This document shows, piece by piece, positions 1-8,740 of a DNA stretch of 64,000 nt. Positions within the stretch are counted from its first letter, which is position 1. Each line of letters opens with the position of its first letter. A program made the position numbers and the translations under genes. The notes under the pieces were generated by a model. The model saw only the letters and a list, made by a program, of their open reading frames with translations, was not told the origin of the DNA and ran no database searches. This stretch comes from Bacteroidota bacterium (GTDB taxonomy: Bacteria > Bacteroidota > Bacteroidia > B-17B0 > Aurantibacillaceae), in contig JADJSH010000041.1 in the NCBI GenBank assembly GCA_016711805.1, positions 1-64,000 of the forward strand. Direction: 5' to 3'.

Positions 1-987
1 GCATGAAACCTTTTCTAAATCAACAACAACAAAACAGCTAAAGAGTAAAATATTTGGTAAAAAGCCGTTACTGTTTTTCCCATTTACTGAAAGTGTTTTT
101 GAACGATATAAAAGACAGGGGCAAGTTGGAACTCACGACCGTTGTAAAGCTATTATCAATAAATTGAAAAAATACGTTAAAGAAGCTCCAATTTGTTTTC
201 AGGAAATGACACCTGAATTTATGGTAGAATATGAAAAACATTTGCGTGGCAAGGAGCATAATAATAGTACAAATACAATTCACACGAATTTCAAATTTAT
301 AAGGCAATTATTTAACGAAGCCATAAATAGTGATGTTTTAGACGCTCAATTCTATCCCTTTAAAAAATTTAAAGTTAAAACTGAAAAAACGCAACGCCAG
401 TATCTTACTGAAGATGAATTAACAGAAATTGAAAATGTAGATTGTAGTAGCGGTGTGAAATTAGATTTGCATCGTGATATGTTTGTTTTTGCAGCTTACA
501 CACAGGAGGGTTGAGGGTTTCAGATGTTCTTAAATTAAAATGGAAATATATTGATAAAACACATATCAATTTAACTATCAAAAAAACTGGCAGTCAACTA
601 TCAATCAAGATTCCAGATAAAGCGTTTAAAATTATCGAAAAGTACAAACCGAAAAAAGTAGAAAAAGATAATTACATTTTCCCAATGCTTCCTAATGGTT
701 TAAAGGAAGATGATTTAGTTTTGTTAGATACTGAAATTTCGGGGGCTACGGCATACATTAATAAAAACTTAAAAACGATTGCTGAAAAAGCTAAAATAGG
801 TAAGCCATTAAGTTTTCATATTAGTCGCCATACATGGGCAACTAGAGCTTTGCGTAAAGGGATTAGTATTGATAAGGTTTCTAAATTAATGGGGCATGCT
901 CAAATCAAGGAAACTCAGATTTACGCTAAAATCGTAAACGAGGAGCTTGATAAAGCAATGGATGTTTTTAATGAGCCTGCTCACTAA
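1..987 (+). pseudogene. Tyrosine recombinase (phage/ICE integrase), 5' cut by window edge, frameshifted
   Basis: The reading frame is open from base 2, so the true start lies left of the window. The N-terminal part is a SAM-like core-binding domain; the C-terminal part is the catalytic domain. Visible catalytic signatures are the first Arg in RVSDVLKLKW, the box HISRHTWATRA (HxxR), GHAQIKETQIYAKI with the late His, and the nucleophilic Tyr of IYAKI. The frame breaks near 496-512: the sequence acacacagg gives TQEG-stop, whereas removing one CA restores the usual AYTGGLRVSD. This is the integrase of an integrative element; the island runs from here towards the tRNA-Arg at 17.7 kb. Family assignment is firm; whether the break is real or a sequence error is open. 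Confidence 0.9.
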
Positions 988-1052
988 TAGCCTAAAAACT
1001 GTATAAAAAATCTCAATTTGCCTTTAAAGTTATAATTTGTAACTTTACACAA

Positions 1053-1361
1053 TTGAAAAAGGCACTTTACATATTATTCGCTTTCTACTTTTTAAGCTTA
1101 TCTGTCATGCCTTGTAATGATGAGCAGGATTGTAAGGAAGCTAAACATACTGAACAAGTTGCCCAAGCAGGTAATCACGAACATGAAAACGAGGTGTGCT
1201 CCTTTTTGTGTATGTTCATACTCGCTACTACGTTTATTCTCCAATTTTTCCGAACGATTTTTCGATAGAAAATGGAAATAACAGTTTATACTGAACCAGC
1301 TAATACAGAGCTTCGCTCTGCCATAATTTCTGTTTGGCAACCGCCAAAGCTTACTTGCTAA
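1053..1361 (+). pseudogene. DUF6660-like small secreted protein, frameshifted
   Basis: A TTG start at 1053 opens MKKALYILFAFYFLSLSVMP, a signal peptide, followed by a Cys/His-rich stretch (CNDEQDC, HEHENEVCS). The first frame stops at 1268. Two frame changes around 1200-1290 give PFCVCS and then a C-terminus ending SVWQPPKL-TC at 1361. As I recall this family, a CSPFC-type motif and a final WQPPK are typical, and such genes sit just upstream of TonB receptors in metal or siderophore loci, as here. The His and Cys content suggests metal binding, which is inference. The gene is probably co-transcribed with the receptor that starts at 1418. Confidence 0.65.
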
Positions 1362-1417
1362 TTTATTGCGTATAAATTTATACGCTTTTCCACTTCGTTT
1401 TATTTTAATTAGCAAGT

Positions 1418-3571
1418 ATGAAAAAAATATTCATAGTGGCTTTACTAATGACTTTGTGCGCGTCATTAGAAGCCCAAAACACATTAAACGCGTACATAAA
1501 AGATAGTGAAACCAAAGAAGCATTAACTGGGGCAACAGCCTTATTACTTAATACGTCCAATGGTGTTTCAGCCGATATAAATGGTTTTGTTATCCTTTCA
1601 AATATTCCCGATGGCAAACAAGCTGTCCAATTTTCATTTCTAGGATATGAAGAAAAATCTGGTGCTTATTTTCCTTTATCAGATACACTTGTAATTTATC
1701 TGAATGGTGAAGGTGATGAGTTGGATGAAATTGTGGTCTCCTCAACTCGTAGTTCAAGAACAATAAAAGATATTCCTACACGGATAGAATTTATTGCAGG
1801 TGAAGAACTCGATGAAAAAGCAAACATGAAGCCTGGTGATATCCGCATGGTTTTAAGTGAAAGTACAGGTATTCAAACACAGCAAACTTCAGCTACCTCT
1901 GCCAATTCATCTATCCGTATTCAGGGCTTAGATGGTAGATACACGCAAATATTAAAAGACGGTTTTCCTTTATTCTCTGGTTATTCTGGTGGTTTGGGAT
2001 TATTGCAAACACCACCTTTGGATTTAAAACAGATAGAAGTGGTAAAAGGTTCCGCATCCACACTATATGGTGGTGGTGCAATTGCAGGTCTTGTTAATCT
2101 TATTTCTAAAACTCCAACTAAAGAAAGGGAACTTCGGTTTTTAATTAACGGCACATCTGCAAAAGGTCTTGATGTAAATGGCTATTACGGCAAGCAGTTC
2201 AATAAAATGGGTGTTACATTGTTTACTTCTTACAATAGTAATGCTGCTTATGACCCTGCGGGAATTGATTTAACAGCTATTCCAAAATTTGAGCGTTATA
2301 CCATCAACCCGAAACTGTTTTTTAATCTTACTAAAAAAACAACCCTAATGCTTGGTTTAAATACTGGTATCGAAAAACGTATTGGCGGCGATCTTCATTA
2401 CATAGCGGGAAAAGGCGACAGTATTCACAGTTATTTTGAAAGAAATAACACGCAAAGGATAAGTACACAATTTAACCTTGAACATAAATTTGGTAAATGT
2501 AGCCACTTAACATTAAAGAACTCCTACAATTCATTTAACCGCTTGGTTCAAACTCCGGGATATGAATTTAATGGTACGCAAAATGCAACCTTCACAGAGT
2601 TCAATTATGCCAATCATGGCGAAAAAACAGAATGGATTGCAGGCTTAAATTTATGGACTGATAATTTCACGGAGAAAAAGTTAGATTCAATTCCGCTTCG
2701 CAATTACGACCAGACAACTTTTGGAGCTTTTATCCAAAATACAGTTAAAGCCGCTAAATGGTTAAACATTGAAAGTGGTTTAAGAGTTGATTATGTGATA
2801 AATTATGAACCTGTAATACTTCCGCGCGTTTCTTTATTGTTTAAGATTAATCCAAAATTAACTTCACGTTTAGGTGGCGCAGGTTACAAAGCCCCTACCA
2901 TTTTTACCGAAGAAAGCGAAAGAATTCAATACAGAAATGTATTACCAATTGATAAAACAAACATTCTTGAAAAAAGCTATGGTGCAAATTGGGACTTTAA
3001 TTATCGAACTTCTTTGTTTGATGAAAAAGTATCACTCAGTGTTAATCAATTGTTCTTTTGCCATTCATAATAATCATTAACTAATACTTGCTGATACAAA
3101 TTCTCAATACAAGTTCAGTAACATTAATGGGCATATCGATAGCAAGGGTTTTGAAACAAATATTAAAATTGGCTATAAACACTTTAAGTTATTCCTTGGC
3201 TATACATATACTGATACAAAAACCCATATTGGAACAATTCATGCCGTTAATTACTAACGCCTCAAATAAAATAAACTCAGTATTGTTTACGAAATAGAAG
3301 ACAAATGGAAAATAGGATTAGAAGCATACTATTTTGACAAGCAAAAACTAAGTGATGGAAAACAGGCAGAGGTTATTGGGTTTGTGGTTTTATGGTAGAA
3401 AAGCTTTGGGAAAAGATCTCTGTTTATATTAACTTCGAGAACTTCCTTGATGCAAGGCAAACGCGTTTTGATAACATCTATACAGGAACACAAACAAATC
3501 CTGTATTTAGAGATATTTACGCGCCGCTTGATGGCTTTGTGTTTAATGGGGGAATTAAAATAAAATTGTAA
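1418..3571 (+). pseudogene. TonB-dependent outer-membrane receptor (metal/siderophore type), frameshifted
   Basis: A signal peptide (MKKIFIVALLMTLCASLEAQ) is followed by a carboxypeptidase-like beta domain (about 20-100), a TonB plug (about 105-230, with VSSTRSSRTIKDIPTRIEFI and GGAIAGLVNLISK) and a 22-strand barrel. The first frame runs 550 residues and stops at 3070. The rest of the barrel continues in other frames (3085-3260, 3270-3390, 3390-3571) and ends with NGGIKIKL at 3571, near normal length of about 715 residues. At least three frame breaks are needed. It should import a metal chelate across the outer membrane. It lies between a DUF6660-like gene and a cation-efflux gene whose ATG is two bases beyond its stop, so an operon is likely. 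Confidence 0.88.
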
Positions 3572-3572
3572 C

Positions 3573-4362
3573 ATGAAAAAATCAACATTTCATATCTCAA
3601 AAATGGATTGTCCTTCTGAGGAAAACCTAATCCGCATGAAGCTCGATGGACAAGCTATTCAAAAACTGGATTTTGATATTCCTAATAGAAGATTATCAGT
3701 TTATCATGAAGGCAATATACAACCTATCGATGAAGCCCTTAAAGATTTAAAATTAGGTTCCATTTTAGAAAATACCGTTGAGGCAGAAATACAAAACACC
3801 AAAACCGATCATCGTAAAGAAAAACAACTATTATGGTCGGTACTTCTTATAAACTTTGGATTTTTGTTATCGAAATAATAACAGGTTTCTTTTCCCGATC
3901 AATGGGTTTGGTTGCCGATAGCCTCGATATGCTCGCTGATGCCATTGTTTATGCCTTGAGTTTATACGCTGTTGGTCATGCCACTTCAAGAAAAAACAAA
4001 TCGCTAAAATAAGTGGTTACTTTCAAATGGCTTTAGCCATCTTTGGTTGACAGAAGTTATAAGAAGATTTTTGGGTTACGAAGATGTTCGGCTTTTCAAA
4101 CCATGATAGTAATTTCGCTTTTTTCGCTCTTATTGGTAATGCGGTTTCTCTTTATCTACTTCAAAAAATCGAAAGTCAGGAAGCCCACATGCAAGCAAGT
4201 ATGATCTTTACAAGTAACGATGTTATTGTAAATATTAGCGTTATTGTGGCGGGAGCTTTGGTTTATGTTACTAATTCCAAATATCCCGATTTGATTGTTG
4301 GAACTATTGTTTTCCTTTTAGTGGCAAAAGGTTCTATTAGAATTTTAAAATTAGCCAAATAA
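3573..4362 (+). pseudogene. HMA-like/cation diffusion facilitator (CDF) transporter, frameshifted
   Basis: The first 90 residues are an HMA-like metal-binding region (STFHISKMDCPSEENLIRMKL, with MDCPSE in place of the usual MxCxxC). Membrane segments follow, including GLVADSLDMLADAIVYALSLY, the CDF signature with the metal-coordinating DxxxD, and later MQASMIFTSNDVIVNISVIV. The frame breaks near 3865, 4010 and 4050-4100; joined, the protein is about 263 residues, near normal for this subgroup. It would export divalent metal from the cytoplasm. The HMA-CDF fusion downstream of a TonB receptor suggests a metal-homeostasis operon; the metal (Zn, Co, Fe or Cd) cannot be told. A terminator follows at 4466-4500. 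Confidence 0.85.
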
Positions 4363-4407
4363 AAGTGGATAAAATTCTTTAACATTTATACTGAATTGAT
4401 AATAAGT

Positions 4408-4432
4408 AAATTGCTATAAAATATAGCAATTT
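4408..4432. other. Perfect 11-bp inverted repeat
   Basis: AAATTGCTATA and TATAGCAATTT are separated by three A residues. It lies between the metal operon and the next gene. It could be an operator or a weak terminator; no T tract follows on either strand. Confidence 0.5.
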
Positions 4433-4465
4433 AATGCTATATTTATAAACATTAACATTTTATTT

Positions 4466-4500
4466 AACTGTTTTGCTTTAATTTAGTAAAACAGTTTTTT
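4466..4500 (+). terminator. Rho-independent terminator
   Basis: AACTGTTTTGCT pairs with AGTAAAACAGTT, followed by a T run on the plus strand. It ends the DUF6660 / TonB / CDF transcription unit and lies nine bases before the next ATG. Confidence 0.75.
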
Positions 4501-4509
4501 AAATTTGTT

Positions 4510-5448
4510 ATGTACACCTTTGTTATTTGTTCTCCATTTGTAGAACACCCAATCGTTGATGTCGCACACTATGATGCGGGAGAATTTGATATTTCCATTT
4601 TTGAAGAAGGACAGCCTTCCAACTTCTTAAATAAGAGTAAATTCAATTTAGAACAGTATTGTAAATGTTTGTTGTACAAACTATTTACAATACAAAAATC
4701 CAAAATAAAGCCATTCATTCAATACCAATGCGATAAGATGCAAGAGCCTATTGTTTGGCTCAATAAATTGGAAAAATTGATTGATCTAAACAGAGAGCTT
4801 TTTACCACAAAAGACCAGGTTATTAAGTTCGAAAAATCTTTAATGATTATTGAAGTGATGCGTGATGTCATTGAGCAGAAGAAACAAGCACCGGATTCTA
4901 AATTTAACTTCGTTAAATTAAAATCCGACATCAAACAGTATAATTATGAAGAAAAGGTTTCTTATTTAATGGAGGCAAAAACAGAATATTTACAAAACAA
5001 GCCTAAAATTATTGATGTAAATGAAATACAATTTGATGAAAAAATAAACTTAGAATTAGACCTAATCAAATCACAACAAAAACTAACTAAAAAACAAAAC
5101 ACTTCTAATAATCAAGAAGTTAATAGTCCTAAAAGTCCTACAAAAAACACAAAAAGTCCTACAGATTCCTGTAGGACTTCCGTAGGACTTTTTCAATTTA
5201 ATTGCCAAACAAATATTTTTGTTGATGTGTTTTTTCAGCTCACAAAAGAAATATCAGTTGACGGTAAACCTTTACTAAATGCAGGTTTTAATGAATTAGC
5301 ACAATTTATTACAGATAATTTTATAGATAAAAATGGAAATCCATTAAGTTTAAATACTGTCAAAACAATTCTCAATACTTCTCGCCCCGAAAAACGTCCC
5401 TCCTCAGAAAAAAGAATCAATCTGAAAATCAAAAACATACCAAAGTAA
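4510..5448 (+). CDS. Hypothetical element-borne protein with RteC-like C-terminus
   Basis: This 312-residue protein has no signal peptide. It has three parts: an N-terminal helical region (1-200), a low-complexity Asn/Ser/Pro/Lys linker (about 200-225) and a compact C-terminal domain (about 232-312: IFVDVFFQLTKEIS, FNELAQFITDNF, LNTVKTILNTSRPEKRPSSE). The C-terminal domain resembles the end of RteC-type regulators and related proteins of Bacteroidota integrative elements. It sits upstream of an excisionase-like gene and a RepA-like ATPase, the usual position of a transfer or excision regulator. The linker DNA carries repeated AGTCCTA motifs (5125-5189). The regulatory role is inferred from resemblance and context only. 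Confidence 0.6.
   Translation: MYTFVICSPFVEHPIVDVAHYDAGEFDISIFEEGQPSNFLNKSKFNLEQYCKCLLYKLFTIQKSKIKPFIQYQCDKMQEPIVWLNKLEKLIDLNRELFTTKDQVIKFEKSLMIIEVMRDVIEQKKQAPDSKFNFVKLKSDIKQYNYEEKVSYLMEAKTEYLQNKPKIIDVNEIQFDEKINLELDLIKSQQKLTKKQNTSNNQEVNSPKSPTKNTKSPTDSCRTSVGLFQFNCQTNIFVDVFFQLTKEISVDGKPLLNAGFNELAQFITDNFIDKNGNPLSLNTVKTILNTSRPEKRPSSEKRINLKIKNIPK
5125..5189. repeat. Clustered AGTCCTA direct and inverted repeats inside a CDS
   Basis: Copies lie at 5125-5130, 5134-5141, 5155-5164, and inverted at 5169-5178 and 5181-5189. AGTCCTACAG and CTGTAGGACT form a perfect 10-bp inverted repeat with a 4-base loop. Further copies (AGTCCTAAAG, GGTCCTACAG) lie at 5451-5472 just after the gene. Confidence 0.7.
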
Positions 5449-5533
5449 AAAGTCCTAAAGTGGTCCTACAGAGACCAATAGACTTTTCTTATCTGCTCAA
5501 ATTTGCTCCATAATCTTAAAAACCAAAAAGAAA

Positions 5534-5811
5534 ATGGAAGCAGTTATCTTATCAAAAGAGCAATTCAATACATTGACTGGCTCAATCGAAGAAATCAAAA
5601 AAAAATCGACAGCCAAAACAAAAAACCTCAAGAGGTTTTTGTCGATAATCAGGAATTTTTATTGCTGATGAAAATTTCTAAACGCACCGCACAAACTTGG
5701 CGCGATGAAGGTAAAATCTCATTCTCCCAAGTGGGTAATAAAATTTACTACAAATTAAACGATGTAGAAGATTTGTTGAATAAGCATTACGTTAAAGCAT
5801 TTAAAAAGTAA
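5534..5811 (+). pseudogene. Excisionase-like HTH (MerR-type) protein, frameshifted in an A run
   Basis: From ATG 5534 the product begins MEAVILSKEQFNTLTGSIEE, a normal start for this family. It loses frame in the nine-A run at about 5598-5606. The continuing frame reads FVDNQEFLLLMKISKRTAQT, TWRDEGKISFSQVGNKIYYK, DVEDLLNKHYVKAF: a winged HTH of the excisionase/HTH_17 kind. The corrected length is about 92 residues. Such proteins are directionality or regulatory factors of Bacteroidota mobile elements. It is followed closely by two more element genes. A longer reading from 5503 exists in the downstream frame, but the ATG at 5534 gives the family-like start. Confidence 0.8.
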
Positions 5812-5820
5812 GGAGGTGTA
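5812..5820 (+). promoter_or_regulatory. Strong Shine-Dalgarno site
   Basis: AAGGAGGTG stands about five bases before ATG 5823. It fixes the start of that gene and contrasts with the A-rich leaders used by most genes in the window. Confidence 0.6.
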
Positions 5821-5822
5821 AC

Positions 5823-6209
5823 ATGGAAAAATACAGCGAAACACTACACGACCTTACTTGGCCAGAATTGATGCAACAAGTTGCCTCAATTATTGGCAGA
5901 GATGAAAAATCATTAGAAAGCAATGTAAACTATTACATGAAATTCTTTAATGATAACAATTCAGATAAAAATCAATTAAACAAGCTTTTTGAAAAACTAC
6001 AGCTCGATAAATTGCGCTACGCTTATTTCTCTGAGCTGTTTGTAAGATTGGAAGAACAGAATTACAAAATGATGATTATGAGTATTGAAAGTTGTATCAG
6101 ACAAGAAACGAACATACAAAACAAAACACCCAAAGATTGGGTAGCTACTGTTCGTTTCGAGAACGGTCAAATCAAAGTTTATTTCATGGCATTGTCTTAT
6201 TATCAATAA
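5823..6209 (+). CDS. Hypothetical element protein, 128 aa
   Basis: I do not recognise this family. The product is soluble, acidic and mostly helical (MEKYSETLHDLTWPELMQQV at the start, YFMALSYYQ at the end), with no membrane segment or signal peptide. It is preceded at 5812-5819 by an AAGGAGGTG Shine-Dalgarno, unusually strong for Bacteroidota, where ribosome binding sites are normally weak. It lies 11 bases after the HTH gene and 9 bases before the RepA-like gene, so it is probably co-transcribed and may act in replication or excision of the element. Confidence 0.6.
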   Translation: MEKYSETLHDLTWPELMQQVASIIGRDEKSLESNVNYYMKFFNDNNSDKNQLNKLFEKLQLDKLRYAYFSELFVRLEEQNYKMMIMSIESCIRQETNIQNKTPKDWVATVRFENGQIKVYFMALSYYQ

Positions 6210-6218
6210 AAGAAAATT

Positions 6219-7383
6219 ATGTTTGATATTCCAGCACCAAAATCGCACAATGAACAACCTCGTTTACCTATGGTAAACTTGGTTAGTTCTAGCGAAAAGC
6301 TAGAACAACTATTAGCATCACAGCGCAAAATAGCTGAGAATAAATGCAAACCAATTTCATTTTCTCAACCCATTGTTTGGCAAAAAGAAAACCCTGTTTT
6401 CTTCCCCAAAACAATCAATGTCATCCAAGGTAAAGCAGGCGTTCATAAATCACGCCTTGCTGAAACCATTTGCGCATCATTGCTTAAAAAAACAGATTGT
6501 AATAATGATTTATTAGGGTTTAAAACCAATTTACTCACACGCTACGCTATTTGTTATGTAGATACCGAACGAAATTTATCGACCAATTCCTTATTCCTTG
6601 CAGCAAATACAATTAAAGGCAGGTTATGAAATAACAGAAGATCCTTACGGCTTCGATTATATTTCATTATTAGAGTTTGGTAGAGAAGAACGCTTTGATA
6701 TGCTCAATATGTATTTGGAGCACGCTCGTAAAAAATTCCCCATTCACATATTTATTATTTTAGATGTCATTACTGATTGTGTGTTTAATTTCAATGATAC
6801 CAAGGATAGTATGAAATTAATTGATATGATGAACCAAACAATTAATCGTTACGATGTAACATTTTTATGTTTAATACATGAGAACCCGGGAAGTGCGGAT
6901 AAAGCCCGAGGCCATTTAGGGACAGAAATATTAAACAAAGCCAGTACCGTTATTCAAATTGGTTTTGAAAAAGATGCACAAAACCATAATACTGATTTAT
7001 TAAAAGTGGCTTATTTAAAATGCCGTAGTTCAAAAAAACACGAACCTTTTTATGTTCAATATTCCGATGCCGAAAAAGGTTTGGTTATGTCTGATTCAAC
7101 CACAACTCAAACTATTTTAGATAAGAAAAATCATAAAGCTGCGCTTTCTGAAACCTTAGACTTACTAGCACAAATTTTAGTCTCAGAAATGTCAAGAAAG
7201 GATTTAATAGAACTTTTAACCGATGAATTAGATTGCAGTAAGCGAACTATCATAAGTCGCTTAAAACAAATTACAGATACTGCCATTGTCATCGAGCAAA
7301 ATGAGGTAAACCACACACTTTGCACTCGTGCACAAAATAAAGAAATCGTTTATTACTTAAACCCTTTAAAATCAAATGTTTAA
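6219..7383 (+). pseudogene. RepA/DnaB-like AAA ATPase of a mobile element, frameshifted
   Basis: The first part contains the Walker A motif INVIQGKAGVHKSRLAE (GxxGxHKS) and the second the Walker B strand HIFIILDVITD plus a sensor-like LIHENPGSADKARGHLGTE, typical of RecA-fold RepA/DnaB-like ATPases. The frame changes by one base near 6612-6620, where NTIK should run into AGYEITEDPYGF. The corrected length is about 388 residues. The C-terminal 80 residues look like a winged helix (MSRKDLIELLTDELDCSKRT). Such proteins accompany excisionase-like genes in Bacteroidota integrative elements and probably act in replication of the excised circle; that role is inferred. Confidence 0.8.
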
Positions 7384-7399
7384 ATCGAAATTAACTACG

Positions 7400-7443
7400 A
7401 GTGCAGAGTGCAAACCCATATATAAGGGTTTGCACTTTGCACT
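7400..7443. repeat. 18-bp inverted repeat of GTGCA units after the RepA-like gene
   Basis: AGTGCAGAGTGCAAACCC and GGGTTTGCACTTTGCACT flank an 8-base AT-only loop; a single G/T mismatch would be a wobble in RNA. No T tract follows, so a simple terminator is unlikely. GTGCA units also occur in the last 70 bases of the RepA-like gene (TTTGCACTCGTGCAC, about 7318-7332). It could be an origin iteron cluster or a protein-binding site. Confidence 0.6.
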
Positions 7444-7545
7444 TCAATACAAATCTATTATTTAAACATGATTAAGTATTTTTACTTGACATTTATCTAA
7501 CGTCAATATTTTGCTTTTAAGTAAAATATTGATAAAAGTAACATT

Positions 7546-8460
7546 ATGAAAAAACGAGATAAAAATATAAATCAGCATTTTGTACCACAATTTTATTTGC
7601 GAAATTTCACTAATTCAAATAAGAAAATATTTGTTTATGATGTTCACAGAAATAACCATTATGTTACGAGCCCTGCAAAAGAATGTTACCGCGAATACTT
7701 CTACGACATTAATATTGATATTTTTGAAAAATTCGTTGACAATAAAGAACATTATGAGGAATTAGTTGATGATAAAATCAGATTATTAAATGAAAAGGTT
7801 TCTGCAGTATTGCTTGACTTTATTAATTCAATTAAAAATGGAGATAATCATTTCAAATTTCCTCACGACAAAAGACATGAGCTTTATAATTTTATTCTAT
7901 TATCATTAATCCGTACACCTTACTACAGAGAACGGTTACTTTATTTAAATGTCCCATTTTGTCTTAAAACAGGTCTATCAGGCGAATTAGGAGATGAAAA
8001 AACATTAGATATTATTCATAATTTACTTCTGTATGGGATACTCAGCAAAATGTATAATGAGGATTTTAAACTGAACAAATTATACTATCAAATATTCGAA
8101 CACTTAATTGATGCTATATTCGATATAAGAATGCAATTAGAAAATGCGGGTAAACTTTTTTTATTAAATAATTCAGACAAAAGCTTTATATGTTCAAGTA
8201 ATCCGGTTAATATAGTTTGGTATGATAACCCTTTAGCCCAATTTAAAGGGTTGATAACACCACAAAATGATGATAAATTATTTGATGTTGGGGAAAAATT
8301 AGAATTCATTACTATACATTTTCCTATATCAAGCGATGTTTCTATTCTAATATTCAATAAAACATTTGACGCAAATTTAACCGCAATGAACCAATCAATA
8401 GGTAGAATCCGTAATTGGAATTCCGACATTATCGATAATCTTAATTTGAGCACATTTTAA
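7546..8460 (+). CDS. DUF4238 domain protein, 304 aa
   Basis: The start NINQHFVPQFYLRNFTNSNK followed by KKIFVYDVHRN is the DUF4238 signature (QHYVPxFYLRxF); later features are CREYFYD and RTPYYRERL in the helical middle and a beta-rich C-terminus (SFICSSNPVNIVWY, LEFITIHFPISSDVSILIF). The length is normal. The function is unknown; DUF4238 genes often lie among restriction and abortive-infection genes, as here. Its start is just after an AT-rich leader with a possible promoter. A 60-codon ORF follows at a 5-base gap. A defence role is inference from position. Confidence 0.85.
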   Translation: MKKRDKNINQHFVPQFYLRNFTNSNKKIFVYDVHRNNHYVTSPAKECYREYFYDINIDIFEKFVDNKEHYEELVDDKIRLLNEKVSAVLLDFINSIKNGDNHFKFPHDKRHELYNFILLSLIRTPYYRERLLYLNVPFCLKTGLSGELGDEKTLDIIHNLLLYGILSKMYNEDFKLNKLYYQIFEHLIDAIFDIRMQLENAGKLFLLNNSDKSFICSSNPVNIVWYDNPLAQFKGLITPQNDDKLFDVGEKLEFITIHFPISSDVSILIFNKTFDANLTAMNQSIGRIRNWNSDIIDNLNLSTF

Positions 8461-8465
8461 AGCTA

Positions 8466-8648
8466 ATGAAAAAAATATACTCATCAAATGACAATTTTAA
8501 TGAATTAGTAAAAATGAAAGAAACTGGTAATTTCTCCAGAATTGAGTTAAGTTTGACGAATCCAAACATTGATTTTACTATTCAAAAGTCTTTAAAAGAA
8601 GCTATAAAATACGAAATCATATTGCTAAACTCAAATGTGAAGAAGTAG
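8466..8648 (+). CDS. Small hypothetical protein, 60 aa
   Basis: It begins MKKIYSSNDNFNELVKMKET and ends NSNVKK; charged, soluble, no recognised domain. It starts five bases after the DUF4238 stop, so it is probably translated from the same transcript. Its size and place are those of an accessory or antitoxin-like partner, but nothing in the sequence proves it. Confidence 0.45.
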   Translation: MKKIYSSNDNFNELVKMKETGNFSRIELSLTNPNIDFTIQKSLKEAIKYEIILLNSNVKK

Positions 8649-8740
8649 TTTACAAATACCTCCTTTTTTGCCCTCCAATTCTCCAATATTCTAAATTTCT
8701 TTAGTAGAAGTCTTTGCTTCTAAATACGATTATAAAATTT

